Shown here piece after piece: positions 16,225 through 26,160 of a stretch of 64,000 nt of DNA (the stretch's first letter is position 1; each line of letters begins with the position of its first letter). The stretch covers positions 1-64,000 of the forward strand of contig JAQWJE010000039.1 in assembly GCA_029248525.1 (NCBI GenBank), given 5' to 3'. A program made the position numbers and the translations under genes. The notes under the pieces are model-generated. The model had not been told where the DNA came from. It made no database searches and saw only the letters and a list, made by a program, of their open reading frames with translations. The DNA is from Candidatus Binatia bacterium. GTDB lineage: Bacteria > Desulfobacterota > Binatia > UBA12015.

Positions 16225-17340
16225 ATGATGATGATTTTCGTTTCCTTGATCGTTGGCGTGGTGATTTTCTGGCTGCTGGCTCGGTTCAAATTGGCGGGGC
16301 AGGATCTTGGCGTTTTTGACGAGCCCCGTCCGGCGACTTTCGGCGGAAGGGTCGCGGCAAGTCCCGAACATGCAGCCGTTGTGGAACGGATCCTCAAGCT
16401 CGGCGCAGGCGCACGAGGGCGCGTCGGTCAGTCAGAGCGTATCCGTCGCATGCGCGATGCTCTGGAGCAGGCTTTTGGCCAGACCGAGGTCGATGCCGAA
16501 ATCTGTCCGATGAGCGCAGGCGGAGTTCCGGCCGAATGGGTGTTGTCCTCCGGCGCGGATCCGAACCGTCGGATGCTCTACCTTCACGGTGGCGCCTTCA
16601 TGGCCGGGAGTCCGAAAAGCCACCGCCCGTTGACGGCGCGCCTGTCGGCCGAGAACGGTGCGGCTGTATTGTCGGTCGATTATCGCTTGATGCCCGAAAA
16701 CCGGCGGCTGGATTGTCTCGCGGATTGCGCCGCCGCCTACCGCTGGATTCTCGAAAATGGTCCAGGGGGTAAAGCGCCGCTCGACACACTTTTTGTGGGT
16801 GGTGATTCGGCCGGCGGGAATCTCGCTCTCGCGGTGATCGCCTGGGCGCGCGATGAAGGCCTCCGTCCGGCAGACGCAGCGGTGGCCTTTTCGCCGCTCA
16901 CCGACTCTACCTACAGCGCACCAAGCCTGCGCTCGAATCTCGCAACGGATCCAATGTTGGCCGAGACCTTCCGACAGGTGCAGAGGTTGCCCCGTTCTCT
17001 CCTGCTTTGGGGAAGCTTTCTCCTCATGCGAGTGCGTCCACAGGACCCTCGCGTATCTCCGGTGTTTGGCTCGCTCGCCGGCCTGCCGCCCGTGCTGGTG
17101 CAGGCGAGCACCGCAGAAGTTTTACTTGACGACGGTCGGCGTTGGGTGAACAAGGCGAGCGCGGAAGGAACAGACGCAACCCTGCAATGCTGGCCGGGAC
17201 TCGTCCACGTCTTTCAGGCATTTGTGCCGGATCTGCCAGAGGCGAACGAGGCGATTGCCGAGGTCCGGAAGTTCTTTGATCTCCACGCGCCCCGATCGGC
17301 TGACGGGCGGGGAGGGAGCAAAGTTTCCGAAGGAGCTTGA
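16225..17340 (+). CDS. Hormone-sensitive-lipase-type alpha/beta hydrolase, membrane-anchored
   Basis: A 371-residue protein starting with a hydrophobic helix (about residues 2-20), which could anchor it or act as an uncleaved signal. The hydrolase domain has the HSL-family oxyanion motif HGGAF near residue 117, nucleophile elbow GGDSAGGN near residue 192, an acid in AEVLLDDGRRW, and His in PGLVHVFQ. These enzymes cleave carboxylic esters of short to medium chains. It is divergent from the acyl-CoA dehydrogenase pair and may feed it with released acids; that is inference from position. Its 3' end faces secG. Confidence 0.85.
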   Translation: MMMIFVSLIVGVVIFWLLARFKLAGQDLGVFDEPRPATFGGRVAASPEHAAVVERILKLGAGARGRVGQSERIRRMRDALEQAFGQTEVDAEICPMSAGGVPAEWVLSSGADPNRRMLYLHGGAFMAGSPKSHRPLTARLSAENGAAVLSVDYRLMPENRRLDCLADCAAAYRWILENGPGGKAPLDTLFVGGDSAGGNLALAVIAWARDEGLRPADAAVAFSPLTDSTYSAPSLRSNLATDPMLAETFRQVQRLPRSLLLWGSFLLMRVRPQDPRVSPVFGSLAGLPPVLVQASTAEVLLDDGRRWVNKASAEGTDATLQCWPGLVHVFQAFVPDLPEANEAIAEVRKFFDLHAPRSADGRGGSKVSEGA

Positions 17341-17391
17341 ATCCCGAAATCTCCTGAGCCCTCCGCGGCCGCAGGCCGGGGGATCCTTCTC

Positions 17392-17838
17392 CTAGTTGGC
17401 TGCCTCTGCCTCCAGCGGCGCGTCTTCGGCTCTCTGCGCGGCAGGGCTTCCTGCTTCCGCGATCGGCTTGGCGACGGCTGCGGGCGCGGACCCGGGCGCT
17501 ACTTGATCGGCGGGTTCCGCCGGAGCTACTTCCAGAGGCAGCGGGTCGATCGGCTGGGCCAGCGGCGGTGCTTCGACCGGCGCACTGTCTGTCACCGATA
17601 CCGTGAGGCTTCGGGTCGATAGCCAGGTCAGGCCCAATGACGTCACCATGAAGAGGATCGCGGTGCCAGTGGTCAGTCGGGTCAGAAGGTTGCCGGCGCC
17701 CGAGGAGCCGAAAACCGTTTGACTCGAACCGCCGCCAAAAGCGGCTCCTGCATCAGCACCTTTCCCGGTCTGCAGCAGCACCACGCCGATCAGGAAAAAG
17801 CACGATAGAATGTGCACGATTGTGATTGCCATATCCAT
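17392..17838 (-). CDS. secG: Preprotein translocase subunit SecG with long acidic/proline tail
   Basis: Residues 1-75 are a standard SecG: the first membrane helix (ITIVHILSCFFLIGVVLLQ), the loop GKGADAGAAFGGGSSQTVFGSSGAGN and a second helix (TGTAILFMVTSLGLTWLS). SecG assists SecYE in moving proteins across the inner membrane. The remaining 70 residues are an Ala/Pro/Glu-rich tail without predicted structure, making the 148-residue protein longer than usual. The gene follows tpiA by 5 bases and ends the gap-pgk-tpiA-secG operon, a common arrangement. Confidence 0.93.
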   Translation of the reverse strand: MDMAITIVHILSCFFLIGVVLLQTGKGADAGAAFGGGSSQTVFGSSGAGNLLTRLTTGTAILFMVTSLGLTWLSTRSLTVSVTDSAPVEAPPLAQPIDPLPLEVAPAEPADQVAPGSAPAAVAKPIAEAGSPAAQRAEDAPLEAEAAN

Positions 17839-17843
17839 AAATC

Positions 17844-18596
17844 TTACCCCTCAAAAGAGATGATACGGGAAAACGAATCAATTTGCAGGCTGGCGCCCCC
17901 AACCAATGCGCCGTCGATATCAGGCTCGGCCATCAAGCCGTCGACATTGTCCGGTTTCACGCTGCCGCCGTAGAGAATTCTCATGCGGGCGGCGTCCAGA
18001 TCCATCCCCGCCAGCGCGGCTCGCAGTTCCGCGTGGACCTCTTGGGCCTGCTCTCGGGTGGCGACCCGGCCTGTGCCGATCGCCCAGATCGGCTCGTAGG
18101 CAACGGTGACCCGCTCCGGTTCGGGAATCGAGACTCCATCGAGCGCGGCTCGCGCCTGACCGGAGACGACGCTCAGGGTCTCTCCGGCATCACGTTGCGC
18201 GAGAGTCTCGCCGACACAGAGGATGACATCGAGGCCGTGAGCGAGAGCACTTTTGACTTTTTCATGAATCAGGGAATCGCTTTCGCCGAACAACTCGCGC
18301 CGTTCTGAATGTCCCAGGATGACCGAGGTCACGCCGATCTCCAGGAGCATATGCGGAGAGATCTCTCCGGTGAAGGCGCCTTTGGCTTCGTGATGCATGT
18401 TCTGGGCTGCGACCTGAATCCGGCTGTCGCGCGTTTGCGCGCAGACAGCGGCCAGCGCGGTATAGGGTGGGGCTACGATTACGGAGCGATCGGCATGGCT
18501 GTCTGCGGCCTGGCGAAGTCCCCCCACGAGCTCATCGGCCTCGGCGAGAGTGCCGTGCATTTTCCAGTTTCCTGCGAGAATCGGAGTTCTTGCCAT
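17844..18596 (-). CDS. tpiA: Triosephosphate isomerase
   Basis: A 250-residue TIM barrel interconverting glyceraldehyde 3-phosphate and dihydroxyacetone phosphate. Catalytic residues are visible: Lys in AGNWKMHG, His in ILGHSERRELFGE and Glu in AYEPIWAIGTGRVAT, with the phosphate loop LYGGSVKPDN. The start at 18596 is chosen because AGGAGGA lies just upstream; a start at 18614 would add MIEEEE and cover that site. It lies between pgk and secG in the glycolytic operon. Confidence 0.96.
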   Translation of the reverse strand: MARTPILAGNWKMHGTLAEADELVGGLRQAADSHADRSVIVAPPYTALAAVCAQTRDSRIQVAAQNMHHEAKGAFTGEISPHMLLEIGVTSVILGHSERRELFGESDSLIHEKVKSALAHGLDVILCVGETLAQRDAGETLSVVSGQARAALDGVSIPEPERVTVAYEPIWAIGTGRVATREQAQEVHAELRAALAGMDLDAARMRILYGGSVKPDNVDGLMAEPDIDGALVGGASLQIDSFSRIISFEG

Positions 18597-18610
18597 TTCT
18601 TCCTCCTCGA

Positions 18611-19795
18611 TCAATCGAGAGCAGCTACGCCCGGTAGTGTTTTTCCTTCGAGAAATTCCAGCGAGGCGCCGCCACCGGTCGAGACGTGCGAGACCTGATC
18701 GGCAACTCCGGCACGGCCCAGCGCGGCAACGGAATCTCCGCCTCCGACGACGGTCATGGCTTCGGCCGCGTCGGCCATCGCCTCTGCGACCGCGATCGTC
18801 CCGCCGGCAAACTCATCAATCTCGAAGATGCCCATCGGACCATTCCAGAGGATGGTCTTCGCACCCGCAATCTCGGCTGCATAGGCTGTCCGGGTCTCGG
18901 GTCCGATGTCCACGCCCAGCCATTCAGCGGGTATCTCGAGGCCACAGATCTCTGTGGATGCGCCCGCGGACGGGGCATCCGCGATAATATGGTCGGTCGG
19001 CAGGAGCAGTCGGACTCCCTTGTCGGTTGCCGCCGCCAACGTTGCCGTGGCAAGCTCGAGTTTGTCTTCCTCCACCAGGGAATTGCCCGTAGTGAAGCCC
19101 TGCGCGCGGAGGAAGGTGTAGGCCATCGCGCCGCCGATCAGAATGGCATCGGCGCGCTCCATCAGATTCTGGATGACAGTGATTTTATCCGAGACCTTCG
19201 CGCCTCCGATGATGGCGACAAAAGGGTTCTCTGCGCTGCCGAGAAGCGTCCCGAGGCTGGAAAGTTCCTTGGCCAAAAGAAGTCCGGCGGCACGCTCTCG
19301 CGCCCGGGCGGGGACGCCTGCTGTCGAAGCATGGGCCCTGTGTGCGGCGCCGAAAGCATCGTTCACATAGACGTCGGCCAAAGCGGCGAGGGCCTGAGCG
19401 AAATCAGGGTCGTTCGCTTCTTCTCCCGCATGGAAGCGCAGGTTCTCGAGAACCAGGATCTCGCCGTTCTTCATGGAAGCCACGCGTTGTTCGACCTCCT
19501 GGCCGATACAGTCGCCCACGAAATCGACCGGTAGTTCCAATAATTCGCCGAGGCGATGGGCGGCAGGTTGGAGGCTGAGGGATGCTTCGGGTCTCCCTTT
19601 GGGACGGCCCATATGCGAGGTGAGAATGACTTTGGCTCCAGCGGCCACGGCATGTCTCACGGTTTCCAGTCCGGCCCGGATTCGAGAGTCGTCGGTAATG
19701 CGTGAAACGTCCCCGCTCTTGTCGAGGGGGACGTTATAATCCACACGGATCAGCACCTGGCGACCCGCCAGGTCCAATTGATCGATCGTTTTCAT
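18611..19795 (-). CDS. pgk: Phosphoglycerate kinase
   Basis: A 394-residue two-domain kinase transferring phosphate from 1,3-bisphosphoglycerate to ADP. Family blocks are RVDYNVPLD, LTSHMGRPKG, NLRFHAGEEAND, AIIGGAKVSDKI and the C-terminal GGGDSVAALGRAG with HVSTGGGASLEFLEG. Length is standard. It starts 15 bases after gap and is followed by tpiA. Confidence 0.97.
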   Translation of the reverse strand: MKTIDQLDLAGRQVLIRVDYNVPLDKSGDVSRITDDSRIRAGLETVRHAVAAGAKVILTSHMGRPKGRPEASLSLQPAAHRLGELLELPVDFVGDCIGQEVEQRVASMKNGEILVLENLRFHAGEEANDPDFAQALAALADVYVNDAFGAAHRAHASTAGVPARARERAAGLLLAKELSSLGTLLGSAENPFVAIIGGAKVSDKITVIQNLMERADAILIGGAMAYTFLRAQGFTTGNSLVEEDKLELATATLAAATDKGVRLLLPTDHIIADAPSAGASTEICGLEIPAEWLGVDIGPETRTAYAAEIAGAKTILWNGPMGIFEIDEFAGGTIAVAEAMADAAEAMTVVGGGDSVAALGRAGVADQVSHVSTGGGASLEFLEGKTLPGVAALD

Positions 19796-19810
19796 GAAGA
19801 GTGCGCCGCC

Positions 19811-20884
<1,074 letters not shown>

Positions 20885-20939
20885 CTAGACATCGGAGCGC
20901 CCGCGCACAACCCGAAGATATTTTGGGGCCCGGGAGGAG

Positions 20940-20968
20940 TTGACGCGGGCGGTCCCAACAGGATTATT
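20940..20968 (+). promoter_or_regulatory. Candidate promoter for the tol-pal operon
   Basis: TTGACG at 20940-20945 and ATTATT at 20963-20968, 17 bases apart, form a moderate sigma-70-like pair in the 219-base divergent gap between gap and tolQ. The -35 box is good and the -10 box weak. Confidence 0.35.
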
Positions 20969-21031
20969 GAGCAGGTGGGGCGGGGGGTATTCCCGCCATG
21001 GTCGTGAAGAACGAGGCAAGGGGGCTGTGGG

Positions 21032-21703
21032 GTGATCGAGCATCTGTTTGCGGGGACTGGGCCCGTGGTGATGGGGGTTCTCTGGATCCTGCTGGGCTGT
21101 TCGGCCGGAAGTTGGGGCATTACGGCCTTCAAACTGGGCCAATTGCGCCGGGCGCGGCGCCAGTCCATTCGTTTCGTGAAAATCTTTTGGGAATCCAAGA
21201 GCTTGGGCCAGATCCAGACAGCCAGTCTCGATTACGAGCAGAGCCCCGTCGCCCAGGTTTTTCGCGCCGGCTATCAGGAATTGATGCGCCTCACGCGGGG
21301 AAAACGTCGCGAAGAAGGCGACTCGGAGATCGAGCTGGCGGGTTCCGCAAATGTCGAGCGAGCGATGCGCCGGGCGACCAATCTGGAACTGACCCGGCTC
21401 GAGAAGAACCTCACATTCCTGGCAACGACGGCCTCGACAGCCCCTTTTATCGGTCTTTTTGGCACCGTATGGGGAATCATGAATGCGTTTCAAAGCCTCT
21501 CGACCGAGCAAGTCTCGACGATTCAGGCAGTCGCTCCGGGGATCTCGGAGGCGCTTGTGGCCACAGCGGTGGGGCTCGCGGCGGCGATCCCGTCGGTGGT
21601 CGCGTATAACCATTTCATGCGTGAGGTGAATGTACTGCACGCTGATATGGACAATTTCTCTTCCGAGTTCCTGAATATTGCGGAACGCCACTTCCTCAAC
21701 TGA
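21032..21703 (+). CDS. tolQ: TolQ/ExbB-type proton channel subunit
   Basis: A 223-residue inner-membrane protein with three membrane helices (about residues 8-30, 130-155 and 165-190) and MotA/TolQ/ExbB blocks: [31 protein letters not shown] and the final [18 protein letters not shown]. With TolR it forms the proton-driven motor that energises TolA during outer-membrane constriction. It starts at GTG 21032. Its stop overlaps the TolR start by one base (TGATG). Confidence 0.95.
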   Translation: MIEHLFAGTGPVVMGVLWILLGCSAGSWGITAFKLGQLRRARRQSIRFVKIFWESKSLGQIQTASLDYEQSPVAQVFRAGYQELMRLTRGKRREEGDSEIELAGSANVERAMRRATNLELTRLEKNLTFLATTASTAPFIGLFGTVWGIMNAFQSLSTEQVSTIQAVAPGISEALVATAVGLAAAIPSVVAYNHFMREVNVLHADMDNFSSEFLNIAERHFLN

Positions 21704-22152
21704 TGGCTTTTGATCGAGGCAGTGGCGGCTCGATGTCGCAGATCAACGTGACGCCGCTGGTGGATGTCATGTTGGTGCTGCTGGTGATCTTCATGGTGAC
21801 TGCTCCGATTTTGCAGCAGGGAGTTCCGGTCGACCTCCCGCAGGTCGACGTCGGCGTTCTGACAGGAGACGAGGATCAGATTATCGTATCGATCGTTCGC
21901 GCTGGCGAGATCTTCGTCGATGAGGATCTGGTGGATCCGGAATCGTTGGGTGCGGCGTTGCAGGCCCGAGCGGGTCAGGAGGCGGCGAGCGCGCCGATTT
22001 TTGTCCGTGCCGATCGGCGTCTGTCCTACGGGGTCGTGATGGAGATCATGGCCCGAATCCACGACGCGGGATTTCGCAAAGTCGGTCTGGTGACAGAGGC
22101 CGGCGAGAATGCACTGGAGCTGGAGGAGCTCGGTAGCGCCGAGCGTCTCTAG
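21703..22152 (+). CDS. tolR: TolR/ExbD biopolymer transport protein
   Basis: A 149-residue protein with one membrane helix ([18 protein letters not shown]). It carries the essential Asp in PLVDVMLV, and a periplasmic domain ending in [18 protein letters not shown], the ExbD/TolR signature. It is the second stator subunit of the Tol motor. The Gly/Ser-rich start [21 protein letters not shown] is typical of the family. Confidence 0.95.
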   Translation: MAFDRGSGGSMSQINVTPLVDVMLVLLVIFMVTAPILQQGVPVDLPQVDVGVLTGDEDQIIVSIVRAGEIFVDEDLVDPESLGAALQARAGQEAASAPIFVRADRRLSYGVVMEIMARIHDAGFRKVGLVTEAGENALELEELGSAERL

Positions 22153-22158
22153 ACGGCG

Positions 22159-23259
22159 ATGGGCAAACGGCCGCCGATCCTCATGGATCGCCGTCGGAGT
22201 TGGCTGCTGATTTTTGTGGTGGCTCTTTCCTTCGCTCTCCACTTGGGCGTGATCGGCTATTTTTCGCTCCCCGAGTCGACCGATGCTCCGATGGGGCCGA
22301 CGGTGATTGAGGTGGCTTTGGTCGGAGGCGGCGCGGCGCCTCCGCCGCCGATCACGACCCCGGCACCGCGGCGTTCGCGATCCGCGTTGGCGAGCGAGAT
22401 TTCAGCGCAGAAAAAAACGCAGGGCGACCCCGACGTGATCCTCCCGGGCAAGCCCACAGCGACTCCATCGCCCAAGCCCACTCCCAAGCCTTCTCCCAAG
22501 CCCACACCCAGGCCCACACCCAAGCCGACGCCCAAGCCTACTGCCAGGCCGACACCCCGGCCGACACTGACGGTCGCGCCGCAGAGGCCGTCGGCGACAC
22601 CGGTGCCGACCGCGGCAGCGACACCCAAGGCAGGCGCCCAGCCAGCCCCGTCCGCCTCGCCGGTGGCTCCCTCCGCAGGCAGTTTCGCTGCCGGGGCAGG
22701 GGCTTCGCGCGAGGCCGCCGAGGCGGATCGCTCCGCGCGCAAGGACGCTGCAAAGAGCAAGCCCGCAGCTCCCGAGGAGCCGGAGACGGCGACAGCCGCG
22801 GAGGCGCGTCGCGCAGCGCAGATGTCGCGTTCTCTCGACAAGGCGCGAGCCCGCGCGGCCGGGACCGAGGGGGCTCGTGGGACTGGTCCGGGCACGACGC
22901 GGCCGGGTAGTGGCGCAGGCGGCAGTGGTGCAGGAGGCAGTGGCGGTGGGACCGCTTCCGCGAGACCGCCCGAATTTCTCGCCTATTACAGCTTGATGCT
23001 GGATCGTATTCGCGACGCCTGGGTTTGGGCTGGCCGTCGGCCTGATCTTTCGGTCACTGTCGGGTTCGGGGTGTCGGATAAAGGCGTTCTGTCGCAGATT
23101 CGAGTCGTAAAACCCTCATCGGATGCAGGGTATGATGCGTCGGTCTTGCGGGCTCTGCGAGCCGTCCGGATGCTCCCACCCCCACCGATAGCGTTTCGCC
23201 GTGACTTCGGGGACGTGGAACTGGTATTCCGTCCAGCAGACCTTGGGAGGACGCGGTGA
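22159..23259 (+). CDS. tolA: TolA-like energy transducer with Pro/Lys-rich stalk
   Basis: A 366-residue protein. After a short cytoplasmic start it has one membrane helix (about residues 14-33), then a long stalk. Residues 105-136 are eight PKPT-like tetrapeptides, followed by Ala/Pro/Gly-rich sequence with a short helical Ala/Arg/Glu part. The last 100 residues (FLAYYSLMLDRIRDAWVW, VGFGVSDKGVLSQIRVVKPS, DASVLRALRAVRMLPPPP) are a TonB/TolA C-terminal domain. It links the TolQR motor to Pal/TolB at the outer membrane. The usual long TolA alpha-helix is largely replaced by the proline stalk, more like TonB. Position in the operon decides for TolA. Confidence 0.88.
   Translation: MGKRPPILMDRRRSWLLIFVVALSFALHLGVIGYFSLPESTDAPMGPTVIEVALVGGGAAPPPPITTPAPRRSRSALASEISAQKKTQGDPDVILPGKPTATPSPKPTPKPSPKPTPRPTPKPTPKPTARPTPRPTLTVAPQRPSATPVPTAAATPKAGAQPAPSASPVAPSAGSFAAGAGASREAAEADRSARKDAAKSKPAAPEEPETATAAEARRAAQMSRSLDKARARAAGTEGARGTGPGTTRPGSGAGGSGAGGSGGGTASARPPEFLAYYSLMLDRIRDAWVWAGRRPDLSVTVGFGVSDKGVLSQIRVVKPSSDAGYDASVLRALRAVRMLPPPPIAFRRDFGDVELVFRPADLGRTR
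22471..22566 (+). repeat. Eight 12-base tandem repeats encoding the PKPT stalk of TolA
   Basis: Eight consecutive 12-base units of the form CCCAAGCCCACN encode PKPT, PKPS, PRPT, ARPT and PRPT variants. Third-position differences are frequent, so the array is old rather than freshly expanded. It may vary in copy number between strains. Confidence 0.85.
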
Positions 23260-24614
23260 TGAGGTGGGGCATGCATAATTGGAGAAAAATCGGTCAATGC
23301 TGGATATTGGCGAGCTGGGTGGTCCTTGTGTTGCCGGCGTTTTTGCCATCGCTGGCCGGCGCTCAGGTCCGCGGGACCATTGCGGGGCCGGGCCATGCGA
23401 CCTTTCCGATCGCCATCGTGGCGCCGCAGGGCGGTGGACTGGATCGATTGGGGATCGAGTTTGCCGAAACCCTTGGGCGTGATCTGGACTTGTCGGGGCT
23501 TTTTCGGGTGTTGCCAAACCCGCCTACGGACCGGCAGCCGCGAGACTCCGGCGTTCAGCGTGAGCAAATCGACTTCGCTGCATGGGAGGGGCTCGGTGCG
23601 CGACTCCTGGTCAAGGGTGCGATCGGTTCGCAGAACGGCGAGCTGGTGCTCGCCGTTCGACTGTTCGATGTGCGCGAACGTCAGCAGGTGGGCGGCAAGA
23701 AATACATCGGTCGTCTGGGTGACCTGACGCAAATGGCCGACCGGTTTGCCGACCGCATTCTATTCCTCCTGACCGGGGAGCAGGGCCCCTTCGATTCGCG
23801 TATCGCCTTTATTTCAACCAGAGAGGGCGGGTTCAAGGAACTTTGGGTGGCGCGTGCCGACGGCAGCGGCGCTCGACAGATGACGCGCAATCGGACGATC
23901 AACTTGTCTCCGGGTTGGGCACCGGATGCCGAGAGGTTGCTGCTGACTTCCTACCGCGACGGGCGCCCCCGGCTCTATGAGCTCTCCACGCAGACCTTGC
24001 AGCTCCGTCAGGTTCTGGGGGGTCCGGGACTGGTCGTGGGTGGGCGCTATTCCCCCGACGGTCAACAGATCGCGGTGGCGCGAGAGGAACAAAGAGGAAA
24101 CTCCGAGATCCTTCTACTGAGCCCGCGGGGCGATGGTTTACGCTTGTTGACGGACGATCGCGGGATCGACGTCAGTCCGACCTGGTCGCCGGATGGAAAG
24201 CAGGTTGCCTTCTGTTCCTCTCGCGACGGAACACCGCAGATTTACGTAGCGACCCTGGCCTCAGGAGAGGTCAGGCGAGTGACCTTCGGGGGGACGTATA
24301 ATACTTCGCCGAGTTGGTCGCCTGCGGGCGGACAGATCGCTTTCACGGGCCGGGTAAACGGCCAGTTCCAGATCTTCGTGCTCGATCTGGCTTCCGGGGC
24401 TACTCGTCAGATCACGACGGCAGCGGGGGATTCCACGGGTGCGAGCTGGTCGCCGGATGGTCGGTATATGGTTTTTGCCTCCACGCGACGGGGACGTGGT
24501 GAGATTTATCTTTCGGACGCGCAGGGGCGCGTGCAGAGGCGATTGATCGCCACCGCGGGCGATGATAGCAGTCCGGCGTGGTCTCCGAGGCTTTCGGCCG
24601 GGTCCGAAAAGTGA
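23259..24614 (+). CDS. tolB: Tol-Pal system protein TolB
   Basis: A 451-residue periplasmic protein. A signal peptide ends near LAGAQVRG, an N-terminal alpha/beta domain (ELVLAVRLFDVRERQQVGGKKY) follows, and then a six-bladed propeller of repeats such as SWSPDGRYMVFAS and TWSPDGKQVAFCS. TolB shuttles between Pal and TolA. The ATG at 23259 shares one base with the tolA stop (TGATG); the GTG three bases earlier is a less likely start. It ends just inside the beginning of pal. Confidence 0.95.
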   Translation: MRWGMHNWRKIGQCWILASWVVLVLPAFLPSLAGAQVRGTIAGPGHATFPIAIVAPQGGGLDRLGIEFAETLGRDLDLSGLFRVLPNPPTDRQPRDSGVQREQIDFAAWEGLGARLLVKGAIGSQNGELVLAVRLFDVRERQQVGGKKYIGRLGDLTQMADRFADRILFLLTGEQGPFDSRIAFISTREGGFKELWVARADGSGARQMTRNRTINLSPGWAPDAERLLLTSYRDGRPRLYELSTQTLQLRQVLGGPGLVVGGRYSPDGQQIAVAREEQRGNSEILLLSPRGDGLRLLTDDRGIDVSPTWSPDGKQVAFCSSRDGTPQIYVATLASGEVRRVTFGGTYNTSPSWSPAGGQIAFTGRVNGQFQIFVLDLASGATRQITTAAGDSTGASWSPDGRYMVFASTRRGRGEIYLSDAQGRVQRRLIATAGDDSSPAWSPRLSAGSEK

Positions 24615-24637
24615 GAGAGCACGAGGAGGTGGTGCAG

Positions 24638-25204
24638 GTGGTGCATGCAGGGAGAGGCAGGGCGGGGAATCGCTCCCGAAGTCTCGTATTGCTGATGATG
24701 GTGGCTCTTTTGGCAGCCGGTTGTGCGGCCAAGAAGACCACTGGAGCGAGTTCGTTGGGTGGTGCCTCCGGAAGCACGGGAGCGCTGACCGAAAGCGAGC
24801 TCGCAGGCTCGTTGCCGGAGGGCTCGAGCCTGGCGCAGTTTCGTAGTGGCACTCTCGGTGCTGAAGCTGCCGGGCCTCTGGATGATATTTTCTTTGGCTA
24901 CGACGCCTATGACCTAAGCGCCGAAGCACGCGAGCGGCTCTCGTCGAACGCCGAATGGATGCAGGCCAATCCCTCGAGCCGGGTGGAGATCGAAGGCCAT
25001 TGCGATAGCCGCGGCACCATCGAGTACAACCTGGCTTTGGGTGCACGGCGGGCGACCTCGGTTCGAGACTATCTGGTCAGTCTGGGCATTCCCGCTTCGC
25101 GGATTACCACCATCAGTTACGGCAAGGAACTTCCCGCATGCCACGCTGAAACCGCATCGTGCTGGCAAAAAAACCGTCGCGCGCATTTCGTTTTGATCAA
25201 CTGA
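24638..25204 (+). CDS. pal: Peptidoglycan-associated lipoprotein Pal
   Basis: A 188-residue lipoprotein with lipobox LAAGC and an OmpA-like peptidoglycan-binding domain (IFFGYDAYDLSAEARERL, IEGHCDSRGTIEYNLALGARRA, RITTISYGKELP, WQKNRRAHF). It anchors the outer membrane to peptidoglycan and binds TolB. GTG 24638 is chosen for its AGGAGG site 8 bases upstream. GTG 24611, which would overlap the tolB stop as GTGA, is the alternative and adds 9 residues. Two extra cysteines (CHAETASC) in the last loop are unusual and could form a disulfide. Confidence 0.93.
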   Translation: MVHAGRGRAGNRSRSLVLLMMVALLAAGCAAKKTTGASSLGGASGSTGALTESELAGSLPEGSSLAQFRSGTLGAEAAGPLDDIFFGYDAYDLSAEARERLSSNAEWMQANPSSRVEIEGHCDSRGTIEYNLALGARRATSVRDYLVSLGIPASRITTISYGKELPACHAETASCWQKNRRAHFVLIN

Positions 25205-26112
25205 TGGCGGGCACGGATTTGAGTTTCTTTCGACCAATTTGTGGCGGGTTGCTGCTCGCCGCCTTTGCGCTTTCTGGTTGCGGCGCAGCTGAAGTGAGCG
25301 GTGTTCGGCGGGATCAACGAATCCTGGCTCGCCGGCTCGCGGACACCCGCGCCGACGTGGACAGTCTGCGAACGGAGATGGCCCGGATCCGGGGACAGAT
25401 GCAGAGTGCCGGGTTTGCTCCGGTGCTGCCCGAGCCCCAGCGGGGCGCTGCCTCAGGGGCTACCGGGGATGCTGTCGGGGTGCGTGGCGCTGGCTCCCTC
25501 TACGCAACCCCGGGCGCAGTCGGGATGGCTGGGAGCGCTGCCTCAGGCGCGGTGGGCGCAGTCGCGGCCAACCCTGCCGGGGCTCGTTGGCCCGCGGGCG
25601 GGGCTGCTGCCGCGCCTCGACCCATGGGAGAAAATACCGGTAACGCGGGATGGGAGACCCCTCCGACACAGGTCGCTGTTGCCGGAGCGGCATCCGGGGC
25701 GGCACCCTTGGGCATTGATTTGCGTGGTGATCTGGCGCGTGGTCCCGAGGAGGCAGACTATCGCGGAGGTCTCGAAGCCTACCAGCGCGGGGACTATCCA
25801 CGCTCGGTGCAGTCTTTGCGCAATTACGTCAGTCGAAACCGCGGCAGCTCGCTCGCGCCATATGCGCACTATTGGATCGGAGAGGCCTATTTTTCACAGG
25901 GCAAGTACTACGAGGCGATCTTGGCGTATAACGAGATCCCGACCAGTTGGCCGGACAACGATCGTGTCCCTGCGGCCAAACTGCGTCAGGCCGAGGCCTT
26001 CGCGGCGTCGGGCGACGTCCAGGATGCGCGAATCTACCTGAAGGAGTTGATCGAGAAGTATCCCGGGACTCCCGAGGCGGCCGAGGCACAGCAAAGATTA
26101 CGCTCGCTTTGA
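25204..26112 (+). CDS. cpoB: Cell-division coordinator CpoB (YbgF), lipoprotein form
   Basis: A 302-residue exported protein with a lipobox LSGC. A coiled coil follows (DQRILARRLADTRADVDSLRTEM, about residues 35-70), then an Ala/Gly/Pro-rich linker of about 110 residues and C-terminal TPR repeats (YRGGLEAYQRGDYPRSVQSL, HYWIGEAYFSQGKYYEAILAY, PGTPEAAEAQQRL). CpoB coordinates septal peptidoglycan synthesis by PBP1B with Tol-driven constriction; a PBP1B-type gene lies at 56.4 kb. Most CpoB proteins have ordinary signal peptides, so lipidation is a variation. ATG 25204 overlaps the pal stop by one base. Confidence 0.9.
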   Translation: MAGTDLSFFRPICGGLLLAAFALSGCGAAEVSGVRRDQRILARRLADTRADVDSLRTEMARIRGQMQSAGFAPVLPEPQRGAASGATGDAVGVRGAGSLYATPGAVGMAGSAASGAVGAVAANPAGARWPAGGAAAAPRPMGENTGNAGWETPPTQVAVAGAASGAAPLGIDLRGDLARGPEEADYRGGLEAYQRGDYPRSVQSLRNYVSRNRGSSLAPYAHYWIGEAYFSQGKYYEAILAYNEIPTSWPDNDRVPAAKLRQAEAFAASGDVQDARIYLKELIEKYPGTPEAAEAQQRLRSL

Positions 26113-26160
26113 AGGTGAGCGTCTGGCGAGAGGTTTTGCTAGTCAACGCCTCGTAGCGCT

